DNA from: Clostridia bacterium
GTDB taxonomy: Bacteria > Bacillota > Clostridia > Oscillospirales > Butyricicoccaceae
Length of the DNA: 7,923 nucleotides
Direction: 5' to 3'
NCBI GenBank assembly: GCA_017547995.1
Contig: JAFYNW010000313.1
Coordinates: 1 to 7,923 of the forward strand
Made by a program: the position numbers and the translations under genes. Position 1 is the first letter of the stretch. Each line of letters begins with the position of its first letter. Below, piece by piece: positions 4,825-7,923 of this stretch. The notes under the pieces are model-generated. The model was not told the DNA's origin and made no database searches. It saw only the letters and a list, made by a program, of their open reading frames with translations.

Positions 4825-6639
4825 ATGATCGATCGCAGTAAGATCCGTAATTTTTCTATAATCGCACATATCGACCACGGCAAGAGTACACTTGCTGACC
4901 GTCTGATGCAGCTTTGTGACGCTGTTTCTGACCGTGAAATGGAAGATCAGCTCCTCGATAACATGGAGCTCGAACGTGAACGCGGCATTACTATCAAGGC
5001 ACGCGCCGTTCTTCTTGAGTATAAGGCTGACGATGGCGAAATCTACCGCCTCAACCTTATCGACACACCTGGCCACGTCGACTTCAACTACGAAGTTTCC
5101 CGCTCTCTCGCTGCTTGCGAAGGCGCTATCCTCGTTGTTGACGCCGCTCAGGGTATCGAAGCTCAGACACTTGCAAACACATACCTCGCTCTCGAGCATA
5201 ATCTGGAGGTTCAGCCTGTTGTAAACAAGATTGACCTTCCATCCGCTGACCCTGCTCGCGCAAAGCACGAAATCGAAGAAATCATCGGCATTCCTGCTAT
5301 GGATGCTCCTGAGGTTTCCGCAAAGATGGGCACAAACATCCGCGACGTGCTCGAAGCTGTAGTCCACAACATCCCTGCTCCTGATGCAGGCCTTCAGGAC
5401 GGCACAACACGTGCTCTCATCTTCGACAGCCAGTATGACAGCTACCGCGGTGTTATCGTTTACATCCGTGTCAAGGACGGCACAATCAGACAGGGCCAGA
5501 ATATCAAGATGATGGCTTCCGGCGCTTCCTTCCAGATTGTCGAAGTTGGCCGTCTCCGTCCGCTCGGCTTTGAGCCATGCAGTGAGCTTACAGCAGGTGA
5601 AGTAGGCTATTTCACAGCATCCATCAAGAACGTTAAGGATACACGCGTCGGTGATACTGTAACAGACGCAAACAGCCCTGCCGCTGAGCCTCTCACAGGC
5701 TATAAGAAGATTCAGCCTATGGTTTATTCCGGTGTATACCCATCCGACGGCAAGAAGTATCCTGACCTTCGTGACGCTCTCGAAAAGCTTCAGCTCAACG
5801 ACGCAGCTCTCACTTACGAGCCGGAAAGCTCTGCTGCTCTCGGCTTCGGCTTCCGTTGCGGCTTCCTCGGTCTTCTCCACATGGAAATCATTCAGGAACG
5901 TCTCGAACGCGAATATAATCTCGAGCTTATCACAACTGCTCCTTCCGTTATCTATAAGGTAACTATGATGGACGGCAGTGAAGTTACTATCGATAATCCG
6001 CTCAACTTCCCAAATCCTGGCGAAATTATGGAGGCTCGCGAGCCTATCGTAAAGGCTAACATCATCGTGCCTACAGAATACGTGGGCAACATCATGGACC
6101 TCTGTCAGGACAGACGCGGTATCTTCAAGGATATGACTTATCTCGACACAAACCGTGTTGAAGTGCATTATGAATTGCCGCTCAACGAAATCATCTACGA
6201 CTTCTTTGACGCACTCAAGTCACGCACAAGAGGCTATGCATCCCTCGACTATGAATTCCTTGAATACAGAAAGTCCAACCTTGTAAAGCTTGATATTCTC
6301 CTCAACGGCGATATCGTCGACGCCCTTTCCTTCATCGTTCATACGGAAAAGGCATACGAAAGAGCGAGAAGAATCGCTGAAAAGCTCAAGGAACACATTC
6401 CAAGACAGATGTTTGAAGTGCCTATTCAGGCGGCTGTCGGCGGCAAGGTTATTGCGCGTGAAACTGTTAAGGCTATGCGTAAGGACGTTCTTGCAAAGTG
6501 TTACGGCGGTGACATCACACGTAAGAAGAAGCTGCTTGAAAAGCAGAAGGAAGGTAAGAAGCGTATGCGTGCTCTCGGTTCTGTTGAAGTTCCACAGGAA
6601 GCATTCATGGCTGTTCTTCGCCTTGACGACGATAAATAA
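4825..6639 (+). CDS. lepA: Translation factor LepA (elongation factor 4, GTPase)
   Basis: LepA/EF4 is a ribosome-associated GTPase, linked in other bacteria to back-translocation or to 30S assembly and translation initiation. The 604 aa are the usual length and all domains are present. The G domain (about 1-185) has G1 AHIDHGKST (14-22), G2 RGIT (53-56), G3 DTPGH (80-84), G4 NKID (134-137) and G5 SAK (165-167). A beta-barrel domain II follows, then the EF-G-like domain III region with GFRCGFLGLLHMEIIQERLE, the EFG_C-type domain starting near REPIVKA, and the LepA-specific C-terminal domain. The latter ends with GDITRKKKLLEKQKEGKKRM and GSVEVPQEAFMAVL, the hallmark that separates LepA from EF-G. 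GGAGG (4816-4820) lies 4 nt before the ATG, a little close but strong. Codon use is strongly biased. It has its own promoter and terminator. Confidence 0.98.
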   Translation: MIDRSKIRNFSIIAHIDHGKSTLADRLMQLCDAVSDREMEDQLLDNMELERERGITIKARAVLLEYKADDGEIYRLNLIDTPGHVDFNYEVSRSLAACEGAILVVDAAQGIEAQTLANTYLALEHNLEVQPVVNKIDLPSADPARAKHEIEEIIGIPAMDAPEVSAKMGTNIRDVLEAVVHNIPAPDAGLQDGTTRALIFDSQYDSYRGVIVYIRVKDGTIRQGQNIKMMASGASFQIVEVGRLRPLGFEPCSELTAGEVGYFTASIKNVKDTRVGDTVTDANSPAAEPLTGYKKIQPMVYSGVYPSDGKKYPDLRDALEKLQLNDAALTYEPESSAALGFGFRCGFLGLLHMEIIQERLEREYNLELITTAPSVIYKVTMMDGSEVTIDNPLNFPNPGEIMEAREPIVKANIIVPTEYVGNIMDLCQDRRGIFKDMTYLDTNRVEVHYELPLNEIIYDFFDALKSRTRGYASLDYEFLEYRKSNLVKLDILLNGDIVDALSFIVHTEKAYERARRIAEKLKEHIPRQMFEVPIQAAVGGKVIARETVKAMRKDVLAKCYGGDITRKKKLLEKQKEGKKRMRALGSVEVPQEAFMAVLRLDDDK

Positions 6640-6645
6640 AACAAC

Positions 6646-6671
6646 AAAGGCGGATGTATGTCCGCCTTTTT
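6646..6671 (+). terminator. Intrinsic terminator after lepA
   Basis: AAAGGCGGA (6646-6654) pairs perfectly with TCCGCCTTT (6661-6669) over 9 bp with the loop TGTATG, and a T-run extends through 6671. It begins 7 nt after the lepA stop. No convincing promoter is seen between here and hemW, so hemW may rely partly on read-through. Confidence 0.88.
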
Positions 6672-6725
6672 ACGTAGTTGATATCTGCGGACGACCAATG
6701 GTTGCCCACACAAAACCAACACACT

Positions 6726-6738
6726 CTCCTGAAAGGAG
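6726..6738 (+). promoter_or_regulatory. Hairpin sequestering the hemW ribosome binding site
   Basis: CTCCT (6726-6730) is an exact reverse complement of the Shine-Dalgarno AGGAG (6734-6738), separated only by GAA. The 5-bp stem with three G-C pairs would mask the ribosome binding site that lies 6 nt before the hemW ATG. Whether the stem is stable enough to matter in vivo is not known. Confidence 0.4.
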
Positions 6739-6744
6739 CAAAAA

Positions 6745-7851
6745 ATGCTTGGTATTTACATTCACATCCCGTTCTGCAAAAGCAAATGCGGATACTGTGA
6801 TTTTTGTTCGACAACTAAATATGACGATAAAATGATGGACGGCTACCTCAAAACTCTCGTCACACAGATTGAGGAGTTTTTCGAGGGCAGCGGCAAGAAG
6901 GCGGACACAGTCTATTTCGGCGGCGGCACACCTTCGGTTTTCGGTGCAAAACGCATCGGCAAGGTGCTGAAAGAATTGCGTAAACACGTTGAAATTGCCC
7001 CTAATGCTGAAATCACCGTGGAGGCCAACCCTGAAAGCTGTGACAAGGCATTCTGCAAGGAGCTGAAAAAGCATGGCGTAAACCGTCTTTCCCTCGGTGT
7101 GCAGACTGCAATCGACAGCGAATTGTTCACTATCGGCCGAATCCATACCTTCAAGCAGGCGCAGGAGGCTGTCAAAACGGCTAAAGAATATCTCACAGAC
7201 AACATCAGCCTCGACCTCATCTACGGTCTGCCTGACCAGACGATGGATTCATGGGATAAAAGCCTTCAGGCAATCATCGACCTCAATCCGACTCACATCT
7301 CGGCTTACGGCCTTCGCCTTGAGGAGGGCTCGAGGATGTACAAGATGAATCTTGAACTTCCTGACGACGATATGCAGGCAGATATGTATCTTTATGCCAT
7401 CGAAAAGCTGAAAAATGCAGGCTATGACCAGTATGAAATCTCCAATTTTGCAAAAAACGGCAGAGTTTCCCGTCATAACAGCAAGTATTGGGATTTGACT
7501 GAGTATCTCGGCCTGGGTGCGGCGGCACATTCGCTTTACGGCGGCAGACGCTTCGGCTTTGACGGGGATATCGAGGCATATATCCGCGGTGACATCCAGC
7601 TTTCCGAAAGCGAGGACATCGCCATCGAGAAGAAATACCGCAAGGGCGAGTATATCATGCTTATGCTTCGCACAGCCAAGGGCATCGATGAGGCTGAGTT
7701 TTATAATATTTTCGGTGAGGATTTCAAGGAATACGGCAAGAAGCTCGAGCCGTTTATCAAGAATGGCTATGCCGAATACGACGGCATGGCGTACCGCCTG
7801 ACACCGAAGGGCTATCTTATTTCGAATACCATTATAAATGAACTGATATAG
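6745..7851 (+). CDS. hemW: Radical SAM heme chaperone HemW (HemN-like)
   Basis: This is a radical SAM protein of the HemW family, formerly annotated as oxygen-independent coproporphyrinogen III oxidase. Studied members bind heme and deliver it rather than acting as HemN. The 4Fe-4S site is C11-x3-C15-x2-C18 followed by D-F20. HemN has a fourth Cys at the F20 position, so this favours HemW. Other family motifs are YIHIPF (5-10), GGGTPS (59-64), EANPES (93-98), RLSLGVQ (114-120), DLIYGLPDQT (157-166), YEISNFA (230-236), LGLGAAAHS (255-263) and a C-terminal LTPKGYLISN (352-361). The 368 aa are full length. AAAGGAG (6732-6738) precedes the ATG. Nothing in this window shows whether the host makes heme. 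The stop overlaps the ribosome binding site of the next gene, so the two are probably co-transcribed. Confidence 0.93.
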   Translation: MLGIYIHIPFCKSKCGYCDFCSTTKYDDKMMDGYLKTLVTQIEEFFEGSGKKADTVYFGGGTPSVFGAKRIGKVLKELRKHVEIAPNAEITVEANPESCDKAFCKELKKHGVNRLSLGVQTAIDSELFTIGRIHTFKQAQEAVKTAKEYLTDNISLDLIYGLPDQTMDSWDKSLQAIIDLNPTHISAYGLRLEEGSRMYKMNLELPDDDMQADMYLYAIEKLKNAGYDQYEISNFAKNGRVSRHNSKYWDLTEYLGLGAAAHSLYGGRRFGFDGDIEAYIRGDIQLSESEDIAIEKKYRKGEYIMLMLRTAKGIDEAEFYNIFGEDFKEYGKKLEPFIKNGYAEYDGMAYRLTPKGYLISNTIINELI

Positions 7852-7859
7852 GTGAAAAT

Positions 7860-7923
7860 ATGCGAGTTTTTGAAGAAAATCTTAATGAAAACACCAAGGA
7901 AATCTGGCTTACAGAAGAAAACG
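7860..7923 (+). CDS. Start of an unidentified gene, truncated by the window edge
   Basis: An ATG at 7860 lies 5 nt after AGGTGA (7850-7855), which overlaps the hemW stop codon, with only 8 nt between the two genes. The frame stays open for 21 codons to the window end and starts MRVFEENLNENTKEIW. Position and ribosome binding site support a real gene that is co-transcribed, and perhaps translationally coupled, with hemW. The visible acidic N-terminus does not look like HrcA, the product commonly found after hemW in Firmicutes. Too little is visible to name it. Confidence 0.6.
   Translation, partial: MRVFEENLNENTKEIWLTEEN

Noticed and set aside
4810..6168. Long open frame (452 codons) on the - strand opposite lepA
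   Set aside because: It lies wholly antisense to an unmistakable lepA, has a Cys- and Ser-rich composition typical of mirrored codon bias, and shows no recognisable motif.
6678..6706. TTGATA at 6678-6683 as a -35 box for hemW
   Set aside because: No TATAAT-like hexamer lies 16-18 nt downstream (17 nt gives GTTGCC).

Overview
The window reads as a stretch of ordinary chromosome from an anaerobic, moderate-GC Clostridia species. An Oscillospiraceae/Ruminococcaceae-type gut bacterium is my best guess, inferred from strong AGGAGG-type ribosome binding sites, consensus sigma-A promoters with 17-nt spacers, AAAGCC...GGCTTT terminators, a Thr/Ala/Glu-rich lipoprotein linker, a C_GCAxxG_C_C redox-type protein and a WG-repeat protein. 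All genes lie on the + strand. I see no mobile element, CRISPR array, tRNA or rRNA.

Layout: (1) 1-274 is non-coding. It holds the terminator of a gene outside the window, a G8-containing promoter-like block, an inverted repeat and a good promoter (147-175). (2) 275-2642 is a three-gene polar amino acid ABC importer: lipoprotein receptor, permease, ATPase. An unusually strong hairpin without a U-tract lies between permease and ATPase. (3) 2643-2731 is a compact junction in which a terminator-like hairpin carries a perfect -35 box in its loop and TATAAT follows 17 nt later. (4) 2732-3409 is a C_GCAxxG_C_C family protein with a long C-terminal extension, closed by a strong terminator. (5) 3457-4730 is a monocistronic unit for a membrane-anchored or secreted protein of about ten WG repeats. 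(6) 4743-6671 is lepA (EF4) with its own extended -10 promoter and terminator. (7) 6745-7851 is hemW, whose Shine-Dalgarno can pair in a small hairpin. The start of an unidentified gene follows 8 nt later and runs off the window.

How the parts relate: the ABC genes form one uptake system whose receptor resembles the cystine-type branch of family-3 binding proteins, though the substrate cannot be fixed from sequence alone. The C_GCAxxG_C_C gene and the WG-repeat gene each look independently transcribed. lepA followed by hemW is a common Firmicutes arrangement, usually continuing into hrcA-grpE-dnaK, but the 21 residues visible after hemW do not look like HrcA. I do not see a clear undescribed multi-gene system. 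The most interesting signals are regulatory: the promoter embedded in a terminator, the G-tract in a promoter spacer, the intra-operon hairpin and the SD-sequestering hairpin. The long Cys-rich protein extension is also worth a look.
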